Made by a program: the position numbers and the translations under genes. From the NCBI GenBank assembly GCA_903839875.1, contig CAIMDZ010000018.1:18793-82792 (forward strand): 64,000 bases of DNA, given 5' to 3'. This document shows positions 1 to 8,677 of the stretch, piece after piece (the stretch's first letter is position 1; the number at the start of each line of letters is the position of its first letter). Source of the DNA: an uncultured Bacteroidota bacterium (GTDB taxonomy: Bacteria; Bacteroidota; Bacteroidia; Chitinophagales; Chitinophagaceae). The notes under the pieces are model-generated. The model did no database searches. It was not told the DNA's origin and worked only from the letters and a program-made list of their open reading frames with translations.

Positions 1-417
<417 letters not shown>

Positions 418-430
418 TTAATTTGCGTGG

Positions 431-438
431 CAAAAATA
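431..438 (-). promoter_or_regulatory. Candidate -7 promoter box of eno
   Basis: Minus-strand TATTTTTG matches the Bacteroidota TAnnTTTG -7 element, 25 nt before the enolase ATG. No clear -33 TTTG is visible upstream. Confidence 0.5.
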
Positions 439-512
439 GAATTTTATCAGCTAATTGTATAATGATTCCTGTCAGGTGCTCAGCAAAACAAACCTTTTAT
501 TGCAAGTATGCA

Positions 513-541
513 AAAAGGGCTGGCTTTCTGCCAACCCTTTC
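513..541 (-). terminator. Rho-independent terminator after the Ig-like T9SS gene
   Basis: A hairpin with arms AAGGGtTGGC and GCCAgCCCTT around a 5-base loop is followed on the minus strand by a T run. It lies just past the stop of the 567-2636 gene and separates it from eno. Confidence 0.75.
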
Positions 542-566
542 TTAAGTTTATTAATAACTTCTAATC

Positions 567-2636
567 CTATTTTGTAATAGCGATCTTAGCGCTGTATTTG
601 CCGCTTGGGGTAACTGCATTCAGCATATAAATTCCGGCAGGCTCATCCAGCTTAACATTAATTAATTTGTTAGTGGAAACGGTAAATTCCTTTATTTTCT
701 CACCTACAACATTAGTAATCGTTACGATTGCCTCTTCATTTGTATTCCCGGCTAAATTCATTGTAAACTCACCCTGTGCCGGATTAGGATAAACATTTAA
801 AGCAAATCCGCTATTGATTGTTTTAACACCGGTAGTAATAAACATGGTAAATGAACTGTCTGCAGTGCCGCAGCTATTATGAACCGAATAATGTAAAATA
901 TCAGTTCCCGGCTTGAGCATAATATAGGAAGCAAAGGTAGCATAAGCGAAACCACCTGCAGAAGAATCAAATGTGGAAAGTATCATAGCAATGCTATCAA
1001 TGGTGTGAGTCCATGTACCACCTGCAGGCATACCTCTGATGAAATAATTTGTACCAATTACCACTGCATATGGTCCCATAATAGAAATAATGGGTGTATG
1101 ATTAACCGTTATTGCAATAACAACCGTAGTGCTGCCAAATCCATTCTGAACAGTATAAGAAATATTTACAACAGTGGAAGCTGTACCCGAATCAACAGCA
1201 ACACCTGTAACAACACCTGCATTGTTTACAGTAGCCCTTGCTACATTACTGCTACCCCAGGTTCCGCCCGCAGTAGCATCCGACAAGGTAATTGCAGAAC
1301 CAATACAAACTGAACTTGCCCCTGTTATTGTTCCGGCGGAAGGAGGATTGCCCACATGCATGGTAATTACTGCATTACTTGTACCACAATAGTTGGTAAC
1401 GGTATAAGTGATGTTAACTGTTCCAACAGCAATTCCGGTAACCAAACCGGCGGTATCTACAGTTGCAATGGCAGTGTCATCCGTTGTCCATATTCCGCCG
1501 GTAACACTTTCACCCAATGTTCGTGTAAAGCCAACACCAACGCTATCTACCCCTGTAATTGGGGTTGCGCTACCTAAAATAGTCATACTATGAGTGGCAA
1601 TGCTTGCACCGCATGCATTGGTTAAATAATAGGAAATAGTAACTGTACCAAGACCAACACCTGTGACCGTACCTGAAGCATCAACTACAGCTACCGATGA
1701 GTTGCTGCTGAACCAGGATCCACCTGATACAGTTTCGGTGAGATGCGTCCAGTTACCTACACATAAATTGCCTGAACCTGAAATTGTACCGTGATTAAAT
1801 AGTGTATCAATGCTGATAACAATTCCTGAAGTAACAGTATTACAGCCATTTGTAAATACATAGTAGATCGTATCCATTCCGTAGGATGATCCTGTCAGAA
1901 TACCTGAGTGCGTAATAGAGGCCTTAGAGTTGCTGGTGCCCCAGGCCCAGGTACCAATAATATTACTATTTGTCAGGTTGATGGAATGGCCCACACAGGT
2001 TGCAGCAGGCCCCAGAATTGGTGCTGCTGCCACACTATCATCTACCCTGATTATAACCATTGCAACACCGGTGCCGCAAATATTGGATGCTGTATATTTT
2101 ATAGTATCATAACCTGCTAAATGACCGGTAACAATACCGCTACCTGAAATGGTTGCAATAGCAGGAGTTGTACTGCTCCAAACTCCACCGCTGACAGTAT
2201 CGGACAAGGTCATGGTAAATGTTTTGCAAACAGAAGATGGGCCCGCTATAGTACCTGGAGCAATCCCAACTACTCTTAACAAACCTGAACCTGAAGTATC
2301 GGCACCGTCTGTATTGGATGCGATACACCTGTACCTATTTCCGCTCATTGGCAGGATGGCTAAAACAGTAAGCGAGGTGGTAGTATCACCAGTATAACCG
2401 GCACCTGAAGCATTCGACCAGGAAGTACCTCCATCGGTTGAAACCTGCCACCTGTAAGATATTGTAAGGATACCGGGGGTATCCATTGCGGTTATTGTAT
2501 AGCTTGCCAGAGTTCCTGAACAGACTGTATCATTATTGGGATTCAATGTTACAGTGGGTACGGTTGCAAATGCAGAAACCGAACTTAAAATGAAACAACA
2601 TACCAGGATGCTCGATAAGTAAAAGATTTTTTTCAT
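567..2636 (-). CDS. Secreted Ig-like (BIG2-type) repeat protein, T9SS type A
   Basis: 689-residue surface or secreted protein. Residues 1-24 form a signal peptide (MKKIFYLSSILVCCFILSSVSAFA). A first Ig-like segment (to about 125) is followed by about six repeats of 75-80 residues. Each has the pattern G-x-x-x-V-C ... L-x-x-x-x-x-G-G-x-W-x-S-x-x-x-x-A-x-x-x-x-x-G-x-V-T-G, the hallmark of bacterial Ig-like group 2 folds. The C-terminus (about 615-689, with NVYPNPAQGEF and a terminal KIAITK) is a T9SS type A sorting domain, so export through the Sec and Por systems to the surface is expected. Function beyond an adhesin-like or structural scaffold cannot be read. A possible -7 box TAAATTTG lies at 2740-2747. 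Confidence 0.88.
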   Translation of the reverse strand: MKKIFYLSSILVCCFILSSVSAFATVPTVTLNPNNDTVCSGTLASYTITAMDTPGILTISYRWQVSTDGGTSWSNASGAGYTGDTTTSLTVLAILPMSGNRYRCIASNTDGADTSGSGLLRVVGIAPGTIAGPSSVCKTFTMTLSDTVSGGVWSSTTPAIATISGSGIVTGHLAGYDTIKYTASNICGTGVAMVIIRVDDSVAAAPILGPAATCVGHSINLTNSNIIGTWAWGTSNSKASITHSGILTGSSYGMDTIYYVFTNGCNTVTSGIVISIDTLFNHGTISGSGNLCVGNWTHLTETVSGGSWFSSNSSVAVVDASGTVTGVGLGTVTISYYLTNACGASIATHSMTILGSATPITGVDSVGVGFTRTLGESVTGGIWTTDDTAIATVDTAGLVTGIAVGTVNITYTVTNYCGTSNAVITMHVGNPPSAGTITGASSVCIGSAITLSDATAGGTWGSSNVARATVNNAGVVTGVAVDSGTASTVVNISYTVQNGFGSTTVVIAITVNHTPIISIMGPYAVVIGTNYFIRGMPAGGTWTHTIDSIAMILSTFDSSAGGFAYATFASYIMLKPGTDILHYSVHNSCGTADSSFTMFITTGVKTINSGFALNVYPNPAQGEFTMNLAGNTNEEAIVTITNVVGEKIKEFTVSTNKLINVKLDEPAGIYMLNAVTPSGKYSAKIAITK

Positions 2637-2951
2637 ATTTCTTCTGTTTTAATTTTTTGACCTTGCTTTAGGATTACCCGGTTTATTGAACTTGACAATG
2701 ATAATTAAGAAATTATTAATTTCCTAAAGTTTAGGGCAGCAAATTTAGTCATTCCAATCTAATTTATATCAGATCATTGCACAGGATTGTATATAATTTA
2801 TTTATTTATACAAATTAATCTTTTGCATTAATTTTTGTTTGTCTGGTTTGAAATTGGATTATTATGTAATCTGCAGCACCCTCTATGATTGTAAACAGGA
2901 ATATTTCCTTGTCAAATTCGTAACTTGCCCCCCTTAAATATATCAAATACA
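2637..2951. other. AT-rich divergent intergenic region
   Basis: 315 bp between divergent genes (T9SS protein and malic enzyme). Very AT-rich. It holds a minus-strand TAAATTTG (2740-2747) that may serve the T9SS gene. No plus-strand box matches perfectly. No RNA gene or coding potential was seen. Confidence 0.5.
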
Positions 2952-5222
2952 ATGGCACAACTGATCAGGAAGGAAGATGCACTGGAATATCATGAGAAAG
3001 GCAGGCCGGGGAAAATTGAAGTTATTCCTACAAAGGAAACCAAAACACAGCGTGACCTTGCACTTGCCTACTCTCCCGGAGTTGCTGAGCCTTGCATGGA
3101 AATTTTCGCCAATCCTGACGATGTTTACAGGTACACTGCAAAAGGAAACCTGGTAGCTGTGATCACAAATGGAACAGCCGTGCTTGGATTAGGTGATATA
3201 GGTCCGCTGGCTTCTAAACCTGTGATGGAAGGAAAAGGTTTATTATTTAAAATATATGCAGATATTGACGTCTTTGACATTGAACTGAATGTAAGAGAAA
3301 TAGATGAATTTGTAAATGTTGTAAAAGCGCTTGAGCCCACATTTGGCGGTATCAACCTGGAAGATATTAAAGCCCCGGAATGTTTTGAAATAGAAAAAAG
3401 GCTTAAAAAGGAACTAAGCATCCCTATCATGCACGACGACCAGCATGGTACCGCAATAATCAGCGGCGCTGCGCTCATCAATGCACTCGATGTAGTAAAG
3501 AAGAAAATAAGCGAAGTTAAAATTGTAGTTAGCGGTGCAGGCGCTTCCGCAATTTCCTGTTGCAAAATATACCTTGCCCTTGGGGCAAAAGTGGAAAATA
3601 TTTACATGTTCGATAGCAAGGGACTTATCGTTACAAGCCGGCTGCACATGGATGATTACAAAATGCAGTTCGCTAAGGATATGGAGCCCATTGACCTTGG
3701 AGAAGCCATGAAAGGGGCGGATGTTTTCATTGGCCTTTCAAAAGCAAATGTTGTTTCACAGGAAATGGTGAAAGGAATGGGGAAAAAACCTATTGTTTTC
3801 GCACTTGCAAACCCAAATCCTGAAATTACCTATGAAGATGCAATGGCTGCAAGGCCAGATGTAATAATGGCCACAGGCCGCAGCGATTATCCTAACCAGG
3901 TAAATAATGTACTGGGTTTCCCATACATCTTCAGAGGTGCGCTTGATGTTCGTGCCGGCGCTATCAATGAGGCAATGAAATTAGCTGCGATAAAAGCCCT
4001 GGCTGCGCTGGCTAAGGAACCAGTACCCGATATTGTGAATGTAGCTTACAACAATGCAGTCCTAAAGTACGGGCCTACCTATATTATTCCTAAACCCCTT
4101 GACCCCAGGCTGTTGGTTCGTGTATCAATGGCTGTTGCGAAGGCCGCAATAGATAGCGGTGTTGCAAAAAGGATAATCACTGACTGGGATGCATATGAAG
4201 CAGAGTTGTTCCGTCGCCTCGGCAGCGATGATAACCTGCTCAGGTTTATTATCAATAAGGCGAAACAAAAACCAAAGCGTGTAGTATTTGCAGAAGCTGA
4301 AAATATTAAGATCCTAAAAGCCGCCCAGATTGCTAAAGATGAAGGCATCGCAATTCCTATATTATTAGGAAATGAGGATAAGATACGGGCCTTGATCGCG
4401 GAAAATAACCTGCACCTGGATGGCGTAGAAATAATAAATCCGAAAAGCGACAGCGCTGAAAAGAAACGCAATGAATTTGGGGAAGCCTTTTTTGAGAAAC
4501 GCCAGCGCAGAGGGTACAACCTTTACGAAGCAAAAAAGGTTATGCGGGAACGCACTTTTTATGGATGTATGATGGTGAACAGCGGCGAAGCCGATGCAAT
4601 GATCTCAGGTCTCACACGCAAATATGTGGATACCATCCGGCCGGCACTGGAAATAATAGGCATTTCAGAAGGTACCAAACGAGTGGCCGGTATGTATATA
4701 ATGCTTACCAAAAAGGGCCCGTTATTCTTTGCCGACACTACGCTTAACTTCAACCCTACCGAAGATGAACTGGTGGATATAACATTACTTACTGCCGATG
4801 TTGTTGCAAGCTTCAATGTAAAACCAAGGATAGCGATGCTGTCGTATTCCAATTTTGGCAGCAACCCATCAGCCGAAGCAACCATAGTGAGAAATGCAGT
4901 AGAGCGGGTCAAATCAAAACGTCCGGACCTTGTAGTTGACGGAGAGGTACAGGCGGGTGTGGCATTCAATAAAGACTTGTTGAAAGAAAACTATCCTTTC
5001 TCTTCCCTTACCAATGAATCGCCTAATGTGCTCATATTCCCGAACCTTGCTGCCGGAAATATTGCCTATCACCTGTTGCAGGAGGTAGGTGGCGCTGAAG
5101 CAGTTGGACCTATATTACTGGGCTTGAAGAAGCCGGTATATGTTTTACAATTGGGCAGTTCGGTAAGGCAGATAGTGAATATCATTGCATTGTCGGTGGT
5201 GGAGGCGCAGGTGAAGGAGTAG
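2952..5222 (+). CDS. maeB: NADP-dependent malic enzyme with phosphotransacetylase-like C-terminus
   Basis: 756-residue cytosolic enzyme that oxidatively decarboxylates malate to pyruvate with NADP+. Domain order: malic N-terminal domain (about 1-165, with AYSPGVAEPC around the catalytic Tyr40 and the IMHDDQHGTA metal/substrate segment), NAD(P)-binding domain (about 165-430, VVSGAGASAISC dinucleotide motif), then a full phosphotransacetylase-like domain (about 435-756). In MaeB enzymes that last domain is regulatory and usually has no acetyltransferase activity. The reading frame extends 9 codons upstream to a TTG, but the ATG at 2952 gives the family N-terminus MAQLIRKEDALEYH, so I start there. 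Transcribed alone; no terminator is obvious. Confidence 0.96.
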   Translation: MAQLIRKEDALEYHEKGRPGKIEVIPTKETKTQRDLALAYSPGVAEPCMEIFANPDDVYRYTAKGNLVAVITNGTAVLGLGDIGPLASKPVMEGKGLLFKIYADIDVFDIELNVREIDEFVNVVKALEPTFGGINLEDIKAPECFEIEKRLKKELSIPIMHDDQHGTAIISGAALINALDVVKKKISEVKIVVSGAGASAISCCKIYLALGAKVENIYMFDSKGLIVTSRLHMDDYKMQFAKDMEPIDLGEAMKGADVFIGLSKANVVSQEMVKGMGKKPIVFALANPNPEITYEDAMAARPDVIMATGRSDYPNQVNNVLGFPYIFRGALDVRAGAINEAMKLAAIKALAALAKEPVPDIVNVAYNNAVLKYGPTYIIPKPLDPRLLVRVSMAVAKAAIDSGVAKRIITDWDAYEAELFRRLGSDDNLLRFIINKAKQKPKRVVFAEAENIKILKAAQIAKDEGIAIPILLGNEDKIRALIAENNLHLDGVEIINPKSDSAEKKRNEFGEAFFEKRQRRGYNLYEAKKVMRERTFYGCMMVNSGEADAMISGLTRKYVDTIRPALEIIGISEGTKRVAGMYIMLTKKGPLFFADTTLNFNPTEDELVDITLLTADVVASFNVKPRIAMLSYSNFGSNPSAEATIVRNAVERVKSKRPDLVVDGEVQAGVAFNKDLLKENYPFSSLTNESPNVLIFPNLAAGNIAYHLLQEVGGAEAVGPILLGLKKPVYVLQLGSSVRQIVNIIALSVVEAQVKE

Positions 5223-5280
5223 CGATTGATTGATTTGTAATTATTTTTATTGGCACCCTTAATGGAGTTGATTTAATTCG

Positions 5281-5288
5281 TATATTTG
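5281..5288 (+). promoter_or_regulatory. -7 box immediately before hicB
   Basis: TATATTTG, a perfect TAnnTTTG, ends 4 nt before the hicB ATG, so the transcript would be essentially leaderless. A weaker sigma-54-like string TTGGCACCCTTAATGG lies at 5250-5265 but misses several consensus positions. Confidence 0.55.
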
Positions 5289-5292
5289 AATT

Positions 5293-5676
5293 ATGCAGGA
5301 AGCGAAATTGTCAGACGAGTTTCAGTTTGGCGGCAAAACTTTAACCGTTAATCTGAAGGTTCTCTTTTTCGAAGAGGACAAAATACACTTTGCATTTGTG
5401 CCCTCGCTAGACCTCACCGGATATGGTAAAACAAGCAAAGAAGCAAATGAAAGCCTTAAAGTTGTGCTAGACGAGTTTTTACGATACACGATTGAAAAGA
5501 ATATTTTCTTCCTGGAATTACAGCGGCTTGGATGGGACATAAAGAATAAGAAAAAACCAATGATGCCCCCTGAACTGTCGGACCTGATCAATATCAATGA
5601 ACAGCTTAAAGACATAATCAATCACAAGCAATATACAACTTCAAACTACCCTGTCAAACTGCCTGTCTTTGCCTAA
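5293..5676 (+). CDS. hicB: HicB-like antitoxin
   Basis: 127-residue protein. The segment at about 25-70 (IHFAFVPSLDLTGYGKTSKEANESLKVV, given here as overlapping motifs HFAFVP, GYGKTSKEA and LKVVLDEFL) fits the HicB partial RNase H-like fold. There a V/F-P-x-L-x-G-x-x-x-x-G-x-x-x-x-E-A pattern precedes a helix. The C-terminal ~50 residues would be the DNA-binding or toxin-contact part, but I see no clear HTH or RHH signature. The stop overlaps the next start by one base (TAATG), so the pair is translationally coupled. Antitoxin-first order is the reverse of the classical hicA-hicB order. Function is inferred from pattern and neighbour. Confidence 0.7.
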   Translation: MQEAKLSDEFQFGGKTLTVNLKVLFFEEDKIHFAFVPSLDLTGYGKTSKEANESLKVVLDEFLRYTIEKNIFFLELQRLGWDIKNKKKPMMPPELSDLININEQLKDIINHKQYTTSNYPVKLPVFA

Positions 5677-5909
5677 TGTCCACTCACTTGAAAAATGTCT
5701 CTCTGAGAGACTGCAGGAAATTTCTAACGAAAGTGGGCTGCAAAATTACCAGAACATCCGGTGGGCATGAGCATTGGACGAGGGCTGATTTATTCCGTCC
5801 TATCACCATTCAGACCCACATTGACCCGGTGCCCGAAAGAATAATGAGGCAAATAATAGTAGCCTTGGACATGGATAAGGATATGTTTTGGAAAACTCTG
5901 AATGGGTAG
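5676..5909 (+). CDS. hicA: HicA-like mRNA interferase toxin
   Basis: 77 residues, the usual HicA size (about 60-90). The double-stranded-RNA-binding-like fold signature is present: an N-terminal helix (LRDCRKFLTKVGCKITR), then TSGGHEHWT, where the His replaces the catalytic His of the HicA G-S-H motif, then a strand with ITIQTH and a C-terminal helix (PERIMRQIIVALDM). HicA toxins cleave mRNA and are neutralised by HicB. It overlaps hicB by one base and is the distal gene. The GGH in place of GSH is a conservative variation. Good match on size, motif and partner. Confidence 0.75.
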   Translation: MSTHLKNVSLRDCRKFLTKVGCKITRTSGGHEHWTRADLFRPITIQTHIDPVPERIMRQIIVALDMDKDMFWKTLNG

Positions 5910-5964
5910 CAATTGATTTTCATTAGCAATATTTCGACTTCAATTGCGTTTATTGCATGTTATC

Positions 5965-6309
5965 ATGCTGAATTTTATCCAATTTTTCCATAAATACTTT
6001 GCGTATTTTCCATTACTCACGTTTATCTCTAATGAAATAAATGCGGAAATATTTGTTTATTGCCAGCAACATAGTATTTCAAAAGAACATTTTTTTGTAG
6101 GAGGGTTTTATTCCGCCAATTACTTTGTTTGTATGTTTTCCTATGTACTAACTTTCTATTTCGTTATTATTGCATGGACTGCTATTACAATGATCGGCAT
6201 ATTATTTTTCAGGCCAAATTTCCGCATTAACAAACTTGCGTTGATTTTCTTTATTATTAGTTCAATTTTATTTTATTTAAGACAGAAAGAGTACGGCTAT
6301 TATTACTAA
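5965..6309 (+). CDS. Small hypothetical membrane protein
   Basis: 114 residues from the ATG at 5965; the frame is open a few codons upstream from a TTG. Hydrophobic segments at about 10-22, 46-80 and 92-108 predict two to three membrane spans, with a basic linker (FRPNFRINK) and a YGYYY tail. It is much more AT-rich than its neighbours, and no family is recognised. It sits between hicBA and mtfA on the same strand, so it could be a cargo gene next to the toxin-antitoxin pair. It may also not be expressed. Confidence 0.45.
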   Translation: MLNFIQFFHKYFAYFPLLTFISNEINAEIFVYCQQHSISKEHFFVGGFYSANYFVCMFSYVLTFYFVIIAWTAITMIGILFFRPNFRINKLALIFFIISSILFYLRQKEYGYYY

Positions 6310-6372
6310 ATACAATTCCCACCAAAATAGCTACCAGCTTAATCCCAGAACCAGTCCTAATCCTACAATCCA

Positions 6373-6380
6373 TACATTTG
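6373..6380 (+). promoter_or_regulatory. -7 box immediately before mtfA
   Basis: TACATTTG, a perfect TAnnTTTG, ends 5 nt before the ATG at 6386. This again implies a leaderless or near-leaderless message. Confidence 0.5.
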
Positions 6381-6385
6381 CACCT

Positions 6386-7159
6386 ATGTACATAGGCCTT
6401 GCCATCAGCGTAATCATAATCGCAGGACTCGTCATCTTTTTCCGAAAGGGATTAAAGACGAACAAGGTTAACAATATTGTACCTGCAAATACCCGGCAAT
6501 TGCTGGAAGAAAACGTTGCATTTTATAAAAACCTGGACGACGCAGATAAGGTAACTTTCGACGTCCGGGTAAAAGATTTCCTTACTACCGTGGCTGTAAA
6601 AGGAATAGAAGTGGAGGTAGAAGACCTCGACAGGGTATTGGTTGCGGCGGGCGCTATTATCCCCATCTTTGCTTTCAATGATTGGAAGTACAACAATATT
6701 TGGGAGGTACTCCTGTACAAAGGAACCTTCAGTAAAGAATATAGTACGGACGATGCACAAAGAAATGTACTGGGCATGGTGGGCGACGGAGCCTTGCATC
6801 ACGAAATGATACTTTCCCAACCATCCCTCCGCTCTTCTTTTATTCACCCGACGGACGGACATAACACGGCGATACATGAATTTGCCCACCTGGTTGACAA
6901 AGCCGATGGCTCAACCGACGGGGTGCCGGAATACCTGCTAACGAATCCATACGTCATACCATGGGTGACCAGGATGCACGATACCATCAATGAAATGAAG
7001 CGGAAAAATCATTCAGATATTAACCAATACGGCGCAACAAACGATGCCGAATTCTTTGCGGTTATTTCAGAGTATTTCTTCGAAAAGCCGGAGCAATTAA
7101 AAGATCACCACCCGGAATTGTATGATATGCTCGAAATGATGTTTCACACAAAGAAATGA
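6386..7159 (+). CDS. mtfA: MtfA-like zinc metallopeptidase (M90 family)
   Basis: 257 residues. One N-terminal membrane segment (MYIGLAISVIIIAGLVIFF) is followed by a soluble domain. It carries the gluzincin-type HEFAHLVDKADG (HExxH plus downstream Asp/Gly) that defines the MtfA/M90 family, and a conserved E in AEFFAVISEYFFEKPE that would be the third zinc ligand. In E. coli MtfA is a cytosolic aminopeptidase that binds the glucose repressor Mlc. Here the membrane anchor suggests a tethered relative and the substrate is unknown. Family assignment is confident from motif order; the physiological role is not known. Confidence 0.85.
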   Translation: MYIGLAISVIIIAGLVIFFRKGLKTNKVNNIVPANTRQLLEENVAFYKNLDDADKVTFDVRVKDFLTTVAVKGIEVEVEDLDRVLVAAGAIIPIFAFNDWKYNNIWEVLLYKGTFSKEYSTDDAQRNVLGMVGDGALHHEMILSQPSLRSSFIHPTDGHNTAIHEFAHLVDKADGSTDGVPEYLLTNPYVIPWVTRMHDTINEMKRKNHSDINQYGATNDAEFFAVISEYFFEKPEQLKDHHPELYDMLEMMFHTKK

Positions 7160-7316
7160 TAAAAAACCCGCCAGCCTGAAAAGGGAGAAAATATTACAGT
7201 TGGGAAAAATCATGTCAACATCACATTAATGGTATTTTGAGTTTAAGCTTACCTTTATGACCATGAATGTTTTTAACCCATGGAATTAATAGCAACAATC
7301 CAAATTCCAAAATTAC

Positions 7317-7334
7317 TCCCGATAGCTATCGGGA
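7317..7334. repeat. Perfect palindrome TCCCGATAGCTATCGGGA in the leader of a flavoprotein gene
   Basis: An 18-bp perfect palindrome ends 14 nt before the ATG at 7349. The identical core recurs at 23938-23955, and a looped version (TCCCGAT...ATCGGGA) lies at 10401-10419. It is a dispersed hairpin family. Here it would form a strong stem in the 5' leader. Confidence 0.8.
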
Positions 7335-7348
7335 CCAATTCCGAAAAA

Positions 7349-8578
7349 ATGAAGATTGCCATTATAGGCGCAGGCGCCGCCGGATGTTTTGCTGCTGCCA
7401 ATATCCCAAATAAGGAAGGAGTAGAGGTGGTCGTATTTGAGAAAACGGCCAGGGTGATGCAAAAAGTAAAAGTATCAGGTGGCGGCAGGTGTAATGTTAC
7501 ACATGAGTGTTTTGATATCCCTGAACTCCTCACTGCATACCCAAGAGGTAAACAATTATTAAGAAAATCTCTTTACAGGTTCGGCCCGCAGCAAACAATT
7601 GATTGGTTTGAGTCAAAAGGGGTAAAATTAAAAACAGAAGCAGACGGCAGGATGTTCCCTGTCACAGATGATTCCCAAACTATCATTGATTGCATCTGGC
7701 AGGAAATGATGCGCAATAAAGTGAAGGTGTTTTATCATAAATCGGTAACTTGTATAGAAAAGATAAAAGGCCAATTTATTATTCATTTTTCTGACACCTC
7801 TGAATATATCGCTGATAAAATACTTCTTGCCACTGGCGGTTTCCCAAAGCCCGAACAATATAATTGGATCAAAGACCTTGGGCTTGCCATAGATTCGCCT
7901 GTGCCTTCACTGTTTACATTTAACCTGCCCAAGCACCCGATCACTGAATTGATGGGCGTTAGCGTGCCCAATGCACGTATAAAAATAGCTGGAACAAAAA
8001 TAGTACAGCATGGGCCATTACTGATAACTCACTGGGGCATGAGCGGTCCGGCAGTTCTTAAAACATCGGCCATTGCAGCACGTGAACTGGCAGACAGGAA
8101 TTATGATTTCCAGGTAATCATAAACTGGCTGAACGATACGACCGATGAAGAATTAAAGAACTCCTTACTTCAGTTAAGAAAAGAACAAGGCAAGCAATTG
8201 GTACAAAATAAAAATCCATTTGATCTTCCCCGACGGCTATGGGAATACCTGTTGCAGCAATGCGACATAAAAGATGATACCCGCTGGGGAGAATTGCCTG
8301 CCGCCGCACAAAACAAATTATCGGAGCACCTGCTCCGCGACATATACCATGTAAAAGGCAAAACGACATTTAAAGAAGAATTTGTAACCTGCGGCGGCGT
8401 GAACCTGAATGAAATAGACCCTCAGACAATGGAAAGCAAGAAGATGCCTGGTTTATACTTTGCCGGTGAAATACTGGATGCCGATGGCATTACAGGCGGT
8501 TATAATTTTCAGCATGCATGGAGTAGTGGGTGGATTGCAGCCTTGAATTTATCTTTAGAAGGCAAAGGTCAAAAGTGA
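7349..8578 (+). CDS. HI0933-family FAD-dependent oxidoreductase
   Basis: 409 residues. The open frame begins 23 codons earlier (7280), but that stretch encodes the palindrome. The ATG at 7349 gives MKIAIIGAGAAGCFAAANI, a classic FAD-binding GxGxxG start, so I use it. Other family marks are VSGGGRCNVTH, the KxEADGRMFPVTDDSQTI stretch, the LLATGGFPKP dinucleotide segment and the C-terminal GEILDADGITGGYNFQHAWSSGW with the terminal FAD-contact motif. This is the HI0933/YhiN family (BaiN-like), putative flavin reductases of uncertain substrate. The palindrome just upstream could affect translation. dapB follows after 99 bp with its own promoter box. Confidence 0.88.
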   Translation: MKIAIIGAGAAGCFAAANIPNKEGVEVVVFEKTARVMQKVKVSGGGRCNVTHECFDIPELLTAYPRGKQLLRKSLYRFGPQQTIDWFESKGVKLKTEADGRMFPVTDDSQTIIDCIWQEMMRNKVKVFYHKSVTCIEKIKGQFIIHFSDTSEYIADKILLATGGFPKPEQYNWIKDLGLAIDSPVPSLFTFNLPKHPITELMGVSVPNARIKIAGTKIVQHGPLLITHWGMSGPAVLKTSAIAARELADRNYDFQVIINWLNDTTDEELKNSLLQLRKEQGKQLVQNKNPFDLPRRLWEYLLQQCDIKDDTRWGELPAAAQNKLSEHLLRDIYHVKGKTTFKEEFVTCGGVNLNEIDPQTMESKKMPGLYFAGEILDADGITGGYNFQHAWSSGWIAALNLSLEGKGQK

Positions 8579-8663
8579 AAAGCTGAAATTAAACACCCCC
8601 CTTATTTTTATACTTTCGCCACACAATCTGACTGACAATTACTATTATTTGGATCCAACTTTA

Positions 8664-8671
8664 TACTTTTG
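8664..8671 (+). promoter_or_regulatory. -7 box immediately before dapB
   Basis: TACTTTTG (TAnnTTTG) ends 6 nt before the dapB ATG. No -33 TTTG lies at standard spacing; a TTTG at 8648 is too close. Confidence 0.45.
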
Positions 8672-8677
8672 ACATAA

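Noticed and set aside
2925..2951. TTG start nine codons upstream for malic enzyme
   Set aside because: The added residues (PPLNISNT) do not fit the family N-terminus, and the ATG at 2952 begins the expected MAQLIRKEDALEYH.
5250..5266. Third sigma-54 promoter before hicB
   Set aside because: TTGGCACCCTTAATGGA keeps the TGGCAC but fails four other consensus positions including the -12 GC, and a better -7 box lies closer to the start.
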